Assembly: GCF_025643255.1 (NCBI RefSeq) | Contig: NZ_CP087112.1 | Location: 992,001 to 1,056,000, forward strand | Length of the DNA: 64,000 bases | Direction of reading: 5' to 3' | Source: Halomonas sp. 7T | GTDB lineage: Bacteria > Pseudomonadota > Gammaproteobacteria > Pseudomonadales > Halomonadaceae | Part shown: piece after piece, positions 37,359-47,731 of the stretch | Layout of the letters: each line of letters starts with the position of its first letter | How positions within the stretch are numbered: the stretch's first letter is position 1 | Notes under the pieces: model-generated | What the model was told of the DNA's origin: nothing | The model's database searches: none | What the model saw: only the letters and a program-made list of their open reading frames with translations | Made by a program: the position numbers and the translations under genes

Positions 37359-38474
37359 ATGAGTAGCGTACTGTTTGCTGAACACGCCACCCAAGATGGC
37401 CATGTTATTGGCGAGATCACGCTTAACGCCGAGCGTTCGCTGAATGCCCTGACGTTAGAGATGATTGAAGAGATGCTGCCACGCTTGAAAGCGTGGCAAA
37501 CCGACAAGCGCATTGTCGCGGTGCTGCTGGATAGCGTGGGTGAAAAAGCGTTTTGCGCCGGTGGCGATGTTGTCAATCTGTACAAAGCGATTAAAGGAGA
37601 TGGCGAGCCAGACTTCCCTGAACGTTTCTTTGAGAACGAGTACCGTCTTGACTACCTGTTACATACCTACCCCAAGCCCGTTATTTGCTGGGGCAGTGGT
37701 ATTGTGATGGGCGGAGGAATGGGACTGCTGAGCGGCAGCAGCCACCGAATTGTGACGGAAACTTCCCGGCTTGCGATGCCGGAAGTCACTATCGGCCTTT
37801 ATCCGGACGTAGGGGCAAGCTGGTTTCTAAACCGCCTGCCGAATGGCACCGGCCGCTTTTTAGCCATGACCGGCAGCCAAATTAACGCACCGGATGCGGT
37901 TCATCTTGGCCTTGCGGACCGCGCCATTGCTAGCCACTACCGCACAGACCTGGCTCAAAAACTAATCGACGCCACCTGGGGAGAAGGAGAGCAAACCGAC
38001 GCCCACGGTGTTGTCAACCGCATACTGCGCGAATTTGAGCAGGCGTCTCAAGGCGTATTTGCCGAACTAGAGACGCCTGTTCACCAGTCCGCCGCCCTGA
38101 TTCGTGAGCTTATGGATCACGACACCGTTGAACAAGCGGTCGAGGCGGTGTTGGCAGTTAACAGCGATGACAAATGGTTCAGCAAAGCGCAGAAAACGCT
38201 TTCCCATGGTAGCCCCGTGTCAGTGAAGTTAATTGATGAGCAGCTTAAACGCGCCAAGCACATGTCACTGGCCGAGGTGTTTCAGTTTGAGCTAGCGCTT
38301 TCCGTGCAGTGCTGTCGTCATCAGGAGTTCCCCGAAGGCGTACGCGCCCTGTTAGTCGATAAAGACGGCCAGCCCGCGTGGAAATACCCAGACGTTTCGT
38401 CAGTTGAACAAAGCTTTATTGATGCGTTGCTGGTTTCGCCGTGGGAAGAAAGTCCACTTGCGGATCTTCGTTAA
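37359..38474 (+). CDS. 3-hydroxyisobutyryl-CoA hydrolase
   Basis: Crotonase-fold protein of 371 residues, longer than enoyl-CoA hydratases (about 260) as expected for the hydrolase branch. ITLNAERSLNALTLEMIEEM, KAFCAGGDVVNLYKA, and GIVMGGGMGLLSGSSHRIVTE form the CoA and oxyanion sites; MPEVTIGLYPDVGASWFLNRLP is the conserved catalytic region with Glu and Asp. It lies 36 bases after the dehydrogenase and 38 before mmsB. The reaction frees 3-hydroxyisobutyrate, relieving reactive CoA esters in valine breakdown. Confidence 0.88.
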   Translation: MSSVLFAEHATQDGHVIGEITLNAERSLNALTLEMIEEMLPRLKAWQTDKRIVAVLLDSVGEKAFCAGGDVVNLYKAIKGDGEPDFPERFFENEYRLDYLLHTYPKPVICWGSGIVMGGGMGLLSGSSHRIVTETSRLAMPEVTIGLYPDVGASWFLNRLPNGTGRFLAMTGSQINAPDAVHLGLADRAIASHYRTDLAQKLIDATWGEGEQTDAHGVVNRILREFEQASQGVFAELETPVHQSAALIRELMDHDTVEQAVEAVLAVNSDDKWFSKAQKTLSHGSPVSVKLIDEQLKRAKHMSLAEVFQFELALSVQCCRHQEFPEGVRALLVDKDGQPAWKYPDVSSVEQSFIDALLVSPWEESPLADLR

Positions 38475-38512
38475 CCCGTTTCTCAGCCAATTTTCTAATA
38501 AGGACAACAAAG

Positions 38513-39412
38513 ATGACCACTGTCGCGTTTATCGGTTTAGGCAACATGGGTGGCCCAATGGCGGCCAACTTAGCGAAAGCAGGCTTCAGCGTTCGCGCGT
38601 TTGACCTTTCTGACCAAGCCTTGGAAACCGCAAAATCTCAAGGGTGTGAAATTGCGGCCTCTGCCCAGGCCGCAGCCACCGATGCCGATTTCATTATTTC
38701 CATGCTGCCCGCAGGCAAGCACGTGCAAGGCCTGTATGTAGACGGTGACCAGCCGCTGTTTGATGTGATCAAAAAAAGCGCTTTGGTCATCGACTGCTCG
38801 ACCATTGATGCAGATACCGCCCGTAGCGTTGCTGCCGCTGGCGCAGAAAAAGGCGTGGGTTTTGTCGATGCGCCTGTATCTGGCGGGGTAGGTGGCGCCC
38901 AGGCGGGCACCTTAACCTTTATTGTGGGCGGCTCTGATGCCCAATTCGAACAGGCCAAGCCCGTTCTGGATGTAATGGGTAAGAACATTTTCCACGCTGG
39001 CGACCACGGCGCAGGCCAAATTGCCAAAGTCTGCAATAATATGCTGCTTTCCATCCTGATGGCGGGCACCTGCGAAGCGATCAACATGGGCGTCAAAAAC
39101 GGCCTGGACCCTGCCGTGCTTTCCGAGATCATGAAACAGAGCTCTGGCGGCAACTGGGCGCTTAATGTTTACAACCCTTACCCTGGCGTGATGGAAAATG
39201 CCCCCGCCTCAAAAGGCTACCAAGGCGGCTTCCAGGTCGACCTGATGATTAAAGACCTGGGGCTCGCCATGGATGTGAGCCAGCAAAGCGCCTCACCAGT
39301 GCCGATGGGGTCAGCAGCCCGCTCACTATTTACGCTGCACAAAGCAGGCGGTAACGGTAAGCTCGACTTTTCCAGCCTGTTAACGTTTTATCAGGATAAA
39401 GACAGCGCATAA
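38513..39412 (+). CDS. mmsB: 3-hydroxyisobutyrate dehydrogenase
   Basis: NAD-dependent oxidation of 3-hydroxyisobutyrate to methylmalonate semialdehyde. The 299-residue beta-hydroxyacid dehydrogenase starts TVAFIGLGNMGGPMAANLAKAGF (dinucleotide fold), has VDAPVSGGVGGAQAGTLTFIVGG for substrate binding, and the catalytic lysine in GDHGAGQIAKVCNNMLL. ATG 38513 has AAGGACAAC 8 bases upstream; the longer frame from 38441 overlaps the hydrolase gene and is rejected. Confidence 0.94.
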   Translation: MTTVAFIGLGNMGGPMAANLAKAGFSVRAFDLSDQALETAKSQGCEIAASAQAAATDADFIISMLPAGKHVQGLYVDGDQPLFDVIKKSALVIDCSTIDADTARSVAAAGAEKGVGFVDAPVSGGVGGAQAGTLTFIVGGSDAQFEQAKPVLDVMGKNIFHAGDHGAGQIAKVCNNMLLSILMAGTCEAINMGVKNGLDPAVLSEIMKQSSGGNWALNVYNPYPGVMENAPASKGYQGGFQVDLMIKDLGLAMDVSQQSASPVPMGSAARSLFTLHKAGGNGKLDFSSLLTFYQDKDSA

Positions 39413-39422
39413 GTTGGGCTAA

Positions 39423-39445
39423 AAGACGGGGCAGCGCCTCGTCTT
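39423..39445 (+). terminator. Hairpin after mmsB, weak terminator candidate
   Basis: AAGACGGGG and CCTCGTCTT pair with one mismatch around CAGCG, 10 bases after the mmsB stop. No strong T-run follows, so termination is only possible. Confidence 0.4.
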
Positions 39446-39521
39446 GCCATTTCGTGCCTGAGTCCGTGCCTTGAAGCGCAAGCGTGAGCGCTTTGGGTTA
39501 ATCCATAAAAAAGGGGCGTTC

Positions 39522-40148
39522 ATGATTACGCTTTGGGGCCGCAATAACTCTACCAATGTAAAAAAAGTCCTTTGGGTACTGGAAATGCTGGAGCTGCCTT
39601 ACCAGCAAATTCCAGCAGGGCGGGAGCACGGGGTTAACACGACGCCTGAATATCTGGCCATGAACCCCAACGGGCTAGTGCCACTGTTAAAAGACGATGC
39701 CACCCAAAGCGTGTTCTGGGAGTCCAACGCGATTATTCGCTATCTAGCGGCCCAGTATGGTCAACACGCGCTGTGGATTGACAACCCCGCCCAGCGCGCC
39801 CAAATGGAAAAGTGGATGGATTGGTCGACAAGTGCACTAACGCCACCACACCGCAAGTTCTTATTGGGCTATATAAGAACGCCCGCGGAACAGCGCGATA
39901 TGGCGCGCTTAGCACCGGTGATTACCACCTGTGAAACCTTGTTTGAACAGATGGATAATGCGCTTGCCGAGCAGCGCTGGTTCTCCGGCGATACGTTTGG
40001 CCTGGGGGATATTGCGCTTGCCCCGTTCGTTTATAACCTGCGTAACAGTGGCCTAACCTGGCAACCTCGCCCGCACCTTGAACGCTGGGCCGGACAGCTT
40101 GCCGAGCTGCCTTCCTACCGCAAGGTGGACATGATTCCCGTCTCTTAA
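39522..40148 (+). CDS. Glutathione S-transferase family protein
   Basis: A 208-residue cytosolic GST-like protein. The N-terminal thioredoxin fold is [27 protein letters not shown], with the glutathione-binding NPNGLVPLL and [10 protein letters not shown]; the C-terminal helical domain ends with the [15 protein letters not shown] motif. Substrate unknown. ATG 39522 has AAGGGG upstream. It follows the valine operon by 109 bases, possibly as an independent gene; a detoxifying link to methacrylyl-CoA is conceivable but not shown by the sequence. Confidence 0.88.
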   Translation: MITLWGRNNSTNVKKVLWVLEMLELPYQQIPAGREHGVNTTPEYLAMNPNGLVPLLKDDATQSVFWESNAIIRYLAAQYGQHALWIDNPAQRAQMEKWMDWSTSALTPPHRKFLLGYIRTPAEQRDMARLAPVITTCETLFEQMDNALAEQRWFSGDTFGLGDIALAPFVYNLRNSGLTWQPRPHLERWAGQLAELPSYRKVDMIPVS

Positions 40149-40177
40149 CCCAACACAGCTCAGCGGTGGGGGTTGAG

Positions 40178-41098
40178 TTAAAAGCGCGCTTCCAGTGCCG
40201 CAAGCGCGCTATCCAGTGCTGTGAGCGCTTCACACGTCAACCCATGCCGCTCGGCGCTTGCAATCAGTGGCCCTAAAATAGCCCCGCGCTCGGTGGGGCG
40301 TTTGGCTTCAACATCCTGCAGCATCGACGCCTTATTATGGGCGGTGTTGGCGATTACCTGCCTTACCAACGCTAACCAGGCATCGTCTCTTTGCTCGCCC
40401 GACGGTGGCGCAATGTCTTCAGCCTGTAAAATCGCCGCCACTTCCGTGACCACTGCCTCCACATGGCCCGCATAAGCGGCTTCTTGCAGCGCGCCGTTCC
40501 GCACGCCGTTTAGTGCCACCAGCGGGTTAATCGCCGCGTTCACCGCAAGCTTTTGCCACAGGCGTTGACGAATATCGCTGACAGCGGTGGCGCTAAAGCC
40601 TGCTTCATTCAACTGCGCCGCTAAGGTTTCTGCTAGCGCTGCGTGCTGATTTTCCAAATCTCCGAGAAACGTCGGCCCTCGGCCTGCGTGTACCACGCCA
40701 TCGTCCCCGGTTAGGTAAGCACCTTGGGTAGTGGTAGCGCACAGCACCGGCCCAGGCCACGTTTGGTTAATGCGCGGCTGGGCGTAAAAACCGTTTTGCC
40801 ACAGCACCAGCGGGGTAGAAGGGGGCAGCTGGCTAGCCACACTGGCCAGCGCCGCCTCTGCGGCCATCGCTTTGGTGGTGATATGCACAAAAGCAGGCGG
40901 TTCAGGCGTATCTGTTGCCAACTGCGCAGCCGTTAGCAAGGTTAAATGCTGGGTACGCGCTTCGCCTTCCGGTGTAGTGAGCACCTGCCGTGAAGGCAGC
41001 TCACGGCGGCCAATCACCACCACCTCAACCAACGGGGCCAGCGAGTGCGCCAGCAGGCGGCCAATGGCCCCAGGGCCAAGAATCCAATGGGTTGTCAT
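40178..41098 (-). CDS. 2-dehydropantoate 2-reductase (ketopantoate reductase) family protein
   Basis: NADPH-dependent reductase-like protein of 306 residues. WILGPGAIGRLLAHSLAP is the dinucleotide-binding motif, TTKAMAAEAALAS matches the VKxxQ-type segment, and WQKLAVNAAINPLVALNGVRNG carries the catalytic lysine and the NxxxN substrate site of PanE. It may be PanE itself or a paralogue; no other pantothenate gene is nearby. A decayed copy of its first 18 codons lies at 41990-42044, so a local duplication has occurred. ATG 41098 is preferred to a GTG three codons earlier, though neither has a strong ribosome site. Confidence 0.8.
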   Translation of the reverse strand: MTTHWILGPGAIGRLLAHSLAPLVEVVVIGRRELPSRQVLTTPEGEARTQHLTLLTAAQLATDTPEPPAFVHITTKAMAAEAALASVASQLPPSTPLVLWQNGFYAQPRINQTWPGPVLCATTTQGAYLTGDDGVVHAGRGPTFLGDLENQHAALAETLAAQLNEAGFSATAVSDIRQRLWQKLAVNAAINPLVALNGVRNGALQEAAYAGHVEAVVTEVAAILQAEDIAPPSGEQRDDAWLALVRQVIANTAHNKASMLQDVEAKRPTERGAILGPLIASAERHGLTCEALTALDSALAALEARF

Positions 41099-41273
41099 GG
41101 GGAACACTTCATCATAAACGGGTAGACCGCCAAGCTTACCGCGTTCGGAGTGGGGTGGCGAAGAGGTGCAAAAGGGCTATCGATAGAGTTTTTGCTAGTT
41201 GCCGCGCCTTGGCAACAAGTTCAATTACAGGCGTCATGCGTCACAGTCGTCTACTGGGTGGCCACCGTTAACT

Positions 41274-41861
41274 TCACTTGGCTTTTTTTCCTAACGTATG
41301 CAGCTTGCGAAACCATGCGTTGCGTTTTTGCTCGCTCATCGTCTCTACGCCTCCGATCAGTGTTTCACGCACGGGAGAGAAGCCGACAAAGCCGAGGACA
41401 TTGCGCTCCAATGATTTGATGCTGTGCGCCCGATAAAGGTGTCGATAAATCATCGCTGGCATGCCCATGGTCACTATGACCCGCGCCGTGCGTTCGGTCA
41501 GTCCCTTTTTTCCCAGCGGGTTGCCTTCCACATATGAGAAGGCGAAGCCCGGCCGCAGCACTTGTTCTAAAAACGCTTTCACCAGAGCTGGCATGTCGCC
41601 AAGCCACAGCGGAAAGATCAGTACCAAGTGCTGGCACCAACCGATGGATTCCTGCGCCGCTTTCAGTGAGGCTGGCAGAGAAGTTGTTTGCCACTCCTGC
41701 TGGCTGCGCAGCAGCGGAAATTCCAGAGAGGCGATGTTAATCAGGCGGACCTCGTGGCCGTTGGCCTGGGCGCCTTCGCAATAGTGATCCGCGAAAGAGT
41801 GGCACAGGTGCGCCTTACTGGCATCAGGATGGCCCTGCAGGATCAGAATTCGCTTGCTCAT
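41274..41861 (-). CDS. NAD(P)H dehydrogenase (quinone), flavodoxin-like fold
   Basis: A 195-residue protein of the Flavodoxin_2 family (MdaB/KefF/NQO1 type). RILILQGHPDASKAHLCHSF is the FMN phosphate-binding start, HLVLIFPLWLGDMPALVKAFLEQVLRPGFAF the central signature, and TMGMPAMIYR a second flavin contact. It should reduce quinones by two electrons. ATG 41861 is the start that places the beta-strand at the N terminus. It is separated from neighbours and probably monocistronic. Confidence 0.85.
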   Translation of the reverse strand: MSKRILILQGHPDASKAHLCHSFADHYCEGAQANGHEVRLINIASLEFPLLRSQQEWQTTSLPASLKAAQESIGWCQHLVLIFPLWLGDMPALVKAFLEQVLRPGFAFSYVEGNPLGKKGLTERTARVIVTMGMPAMIYRHLYRAHSIKSLERNVLGFVGFSPVRETLIGGVETMSEQKRNAWFRKLHTLGKKAK

Positions 41862-41989
41862 TTGGCGGGTTCTCGCTGTAAACAGAGGAGTAAGTGCGCG
41901 GCGGTCATTAATCACGCTTTGTGCCTGCTATTACCCAATAGCAACGCTGATTGTGCGTCGCAATAGGGTTTTTATCATGCATCGGTAGC

Positions 41990-42044
41990 CATGCGCCAAT
42001 AAGCGGCCAATGGCTCCAGGGCCGATAATCCAATGGGTCGTCAT
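41990..42044 (-). pseudogene. Decayed 5' fragment of a ketopantoate-reductase-like gene
   Basis: Read on the minus strand from 42044 the sequence gives MTTHWIIGPGAIGRLLAH, against MTTHWILGPGAIGRLLAH at the start of the intact gene at 41098. DNA identity is high over about 50 bases and then the frame leaves the family. Weak similarity upstream (42045-42110 against 41099-41150) suggests the duplicated piece included the promoter. This is a remnant of a local duplication. Confidence 0.8.
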
Positions 42045-42433
42045 AATCAAAAACATCACCAGCAGTGGCAGTGCCACCAAGCTTTCGGCGCTCAACGTAA
42101 GGAGCCGAAACTAAGAAAAAGCGCTAGGTACATGACTATTTTCTAATGACACGGATAAGCCGAGTTTGGTAGGTTGGAAGCTAAGCAGATTTTGTTGGCT
42201 TTAAAGTGGTTGGGCAAGAGGTTGCAAAGCGGGCTTTTGAGTCGTTTATGGCCGCTTTCGACCCTGAGCGGACGTCCCGGGAAATCCATAAGGCGCGCGA
42301 GTTCTATATATGCAGACTAATTATCAATATCGTATGTCAATTGATTAGAGTGATTTTTAGACTGCGTTTGTCGGATAAACCTGATGGCTAGTTTATCCAA
42401 TCATAAGATAGGCAGGCTAATAACTGGTCGATG
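42045..42433. other. Non-coding stretch left of the first IS3-family element
   Basis: No supported gene. A 61-codon open frame at 42206-42391 has no ribosome site and no recognisable product. The stretch begins with sequence distantly like the promoter of the ketopantoate-reductase-like gene and ends with the ATG target duplication of the IS. Confidence 0.6.
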
Positions 42434-42472
42434 TGAACCGCCCCGGTTATTCCGGAGACCGGTTTGTTTGAG

Positions 42473-43689
<1,217 letters not shown>

Positions 43690-43789
43690 AACTCCATCCT
43701 CTCAAGATATGGAGTCTCCGGTAAAGCCGGGGCGGTTCAATGTGTTGTTTTTGCGAGTGGCATTACTAGCTAGAGGAAGCAATATAAGC

Positions 43790-44408
43790 ATGAATAATAC
43801 GGAAAGTACCCTGACCAAATGGTTTTCAGAACGACCTAAGTGGCTTCAGATTGCAGCTACTCGACTACTTCAGCAGTCTGAATTTTCCGACGAAGCCGTC
43901 TCTGATCTCGCAGATCTGTGTCGGCAGGAAGCTGATGGAAAGTTGCCCCAGAAGGCTTGTTCCATTCCTGCTAGTGCGTTCTCCCAAAACGTATCCGGTA
44001 CGCTGCGTTTGTGCTCAATCAGTGATATCGAAGGAGTAAACGCCCTTGCTCCGAAGAAACCACTAGAATTTGGAAAAGGTAATATCACGATTGTTTATGG
44101 GCATAATGGGTCAGGCAAATCCGGTTACGTCAGACTCCTCAAGAATGTTTGCGGCGCCCGGGAGATGGGTACTCTCCATCCCAATGTCTATGAACCAGGC
44201 TCTGCTGTGCAGAAAGCCTGCATTTCGTTTGAGCAGGACGGTATTTCTAAGAACCATACGTGGTCAGGACAAGGTATCTGCGACGATCTCACCAGTGTCG
44301 ATATTTTCGACACCTCGTTTGGCAAGGTCTTTGTAAGCAGCGAAGACGAGGTCAGCTACGAGCCGCCTGTATTATCTTTTTTGAGCTCGCTCATCCTCGC
44401 ATGTGAAA
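43790..44408 (+). pseudogene. AAA-type ATPase (RloC/AAA_13-like), 5' part only
   Basis: About 206 residues survive. Walker A is YGHNGSGKSGYVRLLKNVC, typical of the long SMC-like AAA_13 proteins related to the anticodon nuclease RloC and other defence ATPases. The preceding helical part (TKWFSERPKWLQIAATRLL) fits the N terminus of such proteins. ATG 43790 has AGAGGAAG upstream, so the 5' end is complete. The frame runs into an IS remnant at 44409; the coiled coil, Walker B and any effector domain are missing. The gene was probably a defence or translation-targeting ATPase and is now dead. Confidence 0.75.
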
Positions 44409-44774
44409 ACTTCACTTCAGGCTCTTCGCAAAGTACACCGCGGCCTTTTTTGTGATGGCCAGCTCTTCATTTGCTTCGGCTAATTGGCGCTTCAAGCGGG
44501 CGTTTTCTTCTGCCAACGACTGCTCTCGTTCAGAGATGTCTTGCTGAAGCTGCGCTTTGGAGCGCCACTGATAAAGCTGACTCGCATGTATACCCAGCTC
44601 ACGAGCCGCTGCTGCCACACCAATGCGATCAGCCAGCGCTAACGCTTCTTGACGGTAGGCATCTGAGTAACGGGTATAAGATTTTTTCTTCATTGATGTT
44701 GTCGATCTTGCCATGGTTCACCTCATCGTAGCGTATTACATTTTTGAGGTGTCCACTGCTACTGGGCAAGATCA
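44409..44774 (-). mobile_element. Remnant of an IS3-family element (right end and orfA)
   Basis: The 366 bases closely match 62566-62926 of the complete element: orfA plus the terminal repeat ending GGGCAAGATCA at 44774. The orfB side and left terminal repeat are gone. It joins the AAA ATPase fragment to the oxygenase fragment, so the missing parts of both genes and of the IS were lost in one or more deletions. Confidence 0.88.
44412..44714 (-). CDS. IS3-family transposase OrfA, remnant element
   Basis: The 100-residue frame is intact and differs from the copy at 62564 by only three residues (SDAYRQ for SDGYRQ, DISEREQ for DTSERER). It has the helix-turn-helix [23 protein letters not shown] and a zipper helix. 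Without orfB it cannot transpose, though it might bind ends of the complete copy and interfere. Confidence 0.85.
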   Translation of the reverse strand: MARSTTSMKKKSYTRYSDAYRQEALALADRIGVAAAARELGIHASQLYQWRSKAQLQQDISEREQSLAEENARLKRQLAEANEELAITKKAAVYFAKSLK

Positions 44775-45006
44775 CTACGCAGACAAGGCTGGCATGCAAC
44801 CCCTGGTCGATATCACCCTGAATCCGGGTGATATCCTTCATCTGCGCGATGACCGGTTATTCCACAGCGTCGACGGGATCGAACAGCTCGACAGCGAGGC
44901 ACCCTTCGAGCGGTTTATCATCATCATTAACAGCCGTTTCGTGGACGACTTCCAGAACCGAATGTTGCGTCGCCACTTCCCGGAAGCGGTTCTTAATAAA
45001 AGCTAA
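44775..45006 (+). pseudogene. 3' fragment of a probable 2-oxoglutarate/Fe(II) oxygenase
   Basis: About 77 residues continue in frame from the IS end: LNPGDILHLRDDRLFHSVDGI resembles the distal histidine region of 2OG-Fe dioxygenases (PF10014-like, GD..L.DDR..HGV pattern), followed by FIIIINSRFVDDFQNRMLRRHF. The N terminus and the HxD part of the iron site are missing, so it cannot be active. Family assignment rests on one motif and is tentative. Confidence 0.55.
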
Positions 45007-45113
45007 GGACACGCTCGTTAAATTGAGAACCTAGCAACATCAACGCCCTCGGAACTCCGGGGGCGTCTTGATTATGCGCTTGCCAAACCCGCGGAACGTT
45101 TAAGCGCCAATGG

Positions 45114-45614
45114 TTAGTAGGCGCCTTCGCTGTAGGTGAGTTCGTAGCTGTGGCTATAAATTTCCACAATGTTTCCGAATGGATCTTCCATGTAAATCAT
45201 GCGGTAGGGTTTCTCACCCGGATAGTAGTATCGCGGCTTCTTCATGCGCCGCTTACCCCCAGCGGCCTCAATACGATCAACGAGTTCTTCCAAATTGGGG
45301 TCTTGCACAGAGAAGTGAAAGACGCCAGTTTTCCAGTATTCAAAGTTATTTTCTGGGTTGGTCTGATTCTTGAACTGAAAAAGCTCGACACCTATTCGGT
45401 CTCCGGTCGATAGATGCGCGATTCGGAAACTTTCCCACCCGGCTCCAAATACATCCGTACACATTTCTCCGATGGCGCTGTCATCCTCTTCGATCTTGGT
45501 GGGTTCCATGATCAGATACCAGCCCATCACTTCGGTGTAGAACTGTACGGCTTGCTCAAGATCCGGTACGGAAATACCGATGTGCGAGAAGTTTCTTGGG
45601 TAGACGCTGTGCAT
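45114..45614 (-). CDS. VOC (glyoxalase/dioxygenase) family protein
   Basis: A 166-residue vicinal-oxygen-chelate protein. FSHIGISVPDLEQAVQFYTEVMGWYL begins the first beta-alpha-beta-beta-beta module with its metal His, and VFHFSVQDPNLEELVDRIEAAGGK with MIYMEDPFGNIVEIYSHSYE forms the second with His and Glu ligands. GGAGG precedes the ATG. The substrate is unknown. It is divergent from a LysR gene that probably regulates it. Confidence 0.85.
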   Translation of the reverse strand: MHSVYPRNFSHIGISVPDLEQAVQFYTEVMGWYLIMEPTKIEEDDSAIGEMCTDVFGAGWESFRIAHLSTGDRIGVELFQFKNQTNPENNFEYWKTGVFHFSVQDPNLEELVDRIEAAGGKRRMKKPRYYYPGEKPYRMIYMEDPFGNIVEIYSHSYELTYSEGAY

Positions 45615-45708
45615 TGCTTGTCCTCCTTTAGTGAGACTGACGTCAGGTTACAGAGCGCCTGTAATCATTTAAAATTATCATTTTTGATTATAGTGATCAT
45701 ATATCGTG
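45615..45708. promoter_or_regulatory. Divergent promoter region of the VOC and LysR genes
   Basis: The 94-base gap is AT-rich and holds inverted repeats, ATCATTTTTGAT (45677-45688) and TGATCATATATC nearby, of the kind LysR proteins bind (T-N11-A). Exact promoter elements were not fixed. Confidence 0.45.
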
Positions 45709-46578
45709 ATGATTAACACTACTTGGCTACGCACCTTTTGCGCCCTCGTGGATGTAGGACATTTTACCCGTACAGCCGAGCGTCTACACATGACGCAGTC
45801 AGGGGTGAGTCAGCATATACGTAAGCTGGAAGAGCAGCTTGGCACCGAATTGCTTGTGAGGCAGGGTAAACAGTTTTATCTATCGGGGGCCGGCGAACGG
45901 CTGTATATCGAGGCGCAGGACATTCTCTTTGCGTTGTCGAACCTTGAACAGAAAGTCGGCGAAGATCCACCCTTTGAAGGGTGTGTGCGGCTTATGTCGC
46001 CGGGAAGTGTCGGGCTGAAGGTTTATCCGCATTTGTTGGCGTTACAGAGCAGGTACGCGGAACTGGTTATTGATTACCGGTTTGCGCCAAATCCAGATGT
46101 TGAAAGCGCAATTGTCGAGTCTAAGGTTGATCTCGGGTTTATGACGTCGAAATCGACCCTGGCTGACGTAATCTGTACGCCCATTGCGCAAGAATCACTG
46201 TTGTTGGTAACACCTGCTACCGTAAAAGAGCCGGGTTGGGACACTCTCATGACCCTGGGGTTTATCGATCACCCCGATGGAAGTCATCATGCAAACCTGC
46301 TGCTGGGCGCCAATTACCCTGATTTTCAGCACAGCAGCCAGTTTCCCAAAAAGGGGTTCTCAAACCAGATCAGTTTGATTCTAGAGCCGGTCAGCATGGG
46401 CTTGGGCTTTACCGTCTTACCTGCACATGCAGTTGAAGCTTTTGAGAAGTCAGAGCACATTAACGTTCATCGGCTCGCGACTCCCGTCAGCGAAACGCTA
46501 TATCTTTGTTTACATCGGCATCGGGCGCTTCAGGCGAGAATGAAGACTGTCATAGCTGAAGCCCAGCGGTGGCTTTAA
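45709..46578 (+). CDS. LysR-family transcriptional regulator
   Basis: A 289-residue regulator. The helix-turn-helix covers residues 5-64 ([41 protein letters not shown]), and the rest is the two-lobed effector-binding domain with [17 protein letters not shown] and the [12 protein letters not shown] region. Effector unknown. ATG 45709 directly follows a GTG at 45706, and neither has a clear ribosome site. The divergent VOC gene is the likely target. Confidence 0.88.
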   Translation: MINTTWLRTFCALVDVGHFTRTAERLHMTQSGVSQHIRKLEEQLGTELLVRQGKQFYLSGAGERLYIEAQDILFALSNLEQKVGEDPPFEGCVRLMSPGSVGLKVYPHLLALQSRYAELVIDYRFAPNPDVESAIVESKVDLGFMTSKSTLADVICTPIAQESLLLVTPATVKEPGWDTLMTLGFIDHPDGSHHANLLLGANYPDFQHSSQFPKKGFSNQISLILEPVSMGLGFTVLPAHAVEAFEKSEHINVHRLATPVSETLYLCLHRHRALQARMKTVIAEAQRWL

Positions 46579-46697
46579 ACTGCCCCAGTTTGACCAATGG
46601 CATTACGAAGACGCGCTAAACACATAATTGGATGGCATGCGCTGTCTTTAAAATTGCCCATGATAGCGCATACCATCGTTAGCCAATCGCTCCCTTC

Positions 46698-47660
46698 TTA
46701 TTCGCGCATTAGCGTTTGCTCGACAGCTTCCCAGCCGGGTTCACCATGGCGTGTGGTCACGCCGTCAAGAAAGGCCTGAACACGCTCGCTGTTGTTACGT
46801 ATCCATTCAAGCGCGACCTGTTCTGGCTCATTCTCTTCATAGCTGAAGCCGTAAATCATTGCGCTTTGATCATCGGCAGTGAAAGTGATTTGATCCAATA
46901 GGCGCGTGGCGTTGGGATTTCCCTCCGAAAACGCAGTGGTGACCAAGGTTTTGACATCGCTTCTGCCACCTCCGTCGCCCCAGATATTCTCGGGATCGTC
47001 GAGATACTCAATGTCGTATTCGATGTTCATCCAGTGCGGCGTCCAACCGGCAAACACCACCCACTCATCACGGCTCATGGCATCCGCTGCGGCACTTAAC
47101 ATGCCAGGTGTTGAGGTTTCAGAGAGTTTCCATTCCTCCAAGCCATACACATTGTCGTCCACGGCGGCGTTGAGCAGATCGCTCATTCCGGAGCCAACTT
47201 CAATAGAGTAGATAGTGCGGTTAACGCGCTCGGCGAATTCCTCATCGGCGAACTGTTCGGCGGAGGTGAAGCCCGCCTCGTAAGCATAGGCTGGAACGGC
47301 AAAACCTAACCGCGCACCATCGACATTATTGCCCAAATCTACGATTGTTCCGCGCTCCAGGGCGGTTTCGTACATGCCGTTTTGCGCAGGCAGCCAAGCC
47401 GCCATGAAGGCATCAATTTCACCCTGATTCATGGCTTCATAGGTAATGGTGGAACCAAGCTCCTGCTGGCGAACGTTGTAACCCAAGGCTTCTAGGAGTT
47501 GCGCAGTCAACGCGGTTTTGACCGTTACGCCGGGCCAGGCGGGCACGGCGAAGCGAACGGTGTCGGCGTCATCTTGAGCGAAGGTGGGTGCACTCAACAG
47601 TACAGATGAGAGCAGTACGCCACTGATAGGGATAGCGCTAAACCAACGCGAGCAAGTCAT
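46698..47660 (-). CDS. Glycine betaine/carnitine-type ABC transporter substrate-binding protein
   Basis: Periplasmic OpuAC-family binding protein of 320 residues with a signal peptide cut after TFA (about residue 28). Tryptophans for an aromatic cage around a quaternary ammonium appear in VPAWPGVTVKT, MAAWLPAQNGMYE and FAGWTPHWMNIEYD. AAGGAAC precedes the ATG. It lies directly downstream of the gamma-butyrobetaine-hydroxylase-like gene on the same strand; no permease or ATPase gene is adjacent, so it may use a shared transporter. Carnitine, gamma-butyrobetaine, choline or betaine are all possible ligands. Confidence 0.85.
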   Translation of the reverse strand: MTCSRWFSAIPISGVLLSSVLLSAPTFAQDDADTVRFAVPAWPGVTVKTALTAQLLEALGYNVRQQELGSTITYEAMNQGEIDAFMAAWLPAQNGMYETALERGTIVDLGNNVDGARLGFAVPAYAYEAGFTSAEQFADEEFAERVNRTIYSIEVGSGMSDLLNAAVDDNVYGLEEWKLSETSTPGMLSAAADAMSRDEWVVFAGWTPHWMNIEYDIEYLDDPENIWGDGGGRSDVKTLVTTAFSEGNPNATRLLDQITFTADDQSAMIYGFSYEENEPEQVALEWIRNNSERVQAFLDGVTTRHGEPGWEAVEQTLMRE

Positions 47661-47731
47661 AGGAAGTTCCTTTGTTGTAAAGACCCTATGAGACTACCGT
47701 GCCTTGGGCAGAGTGGCTAGTTGGCACTTGC

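Noticed and set aside
42206..42391. 61-codon open frame left of the first IS3-family element
   Set aside because: No ribosome site, no family likeness, composition and position suggest chance.
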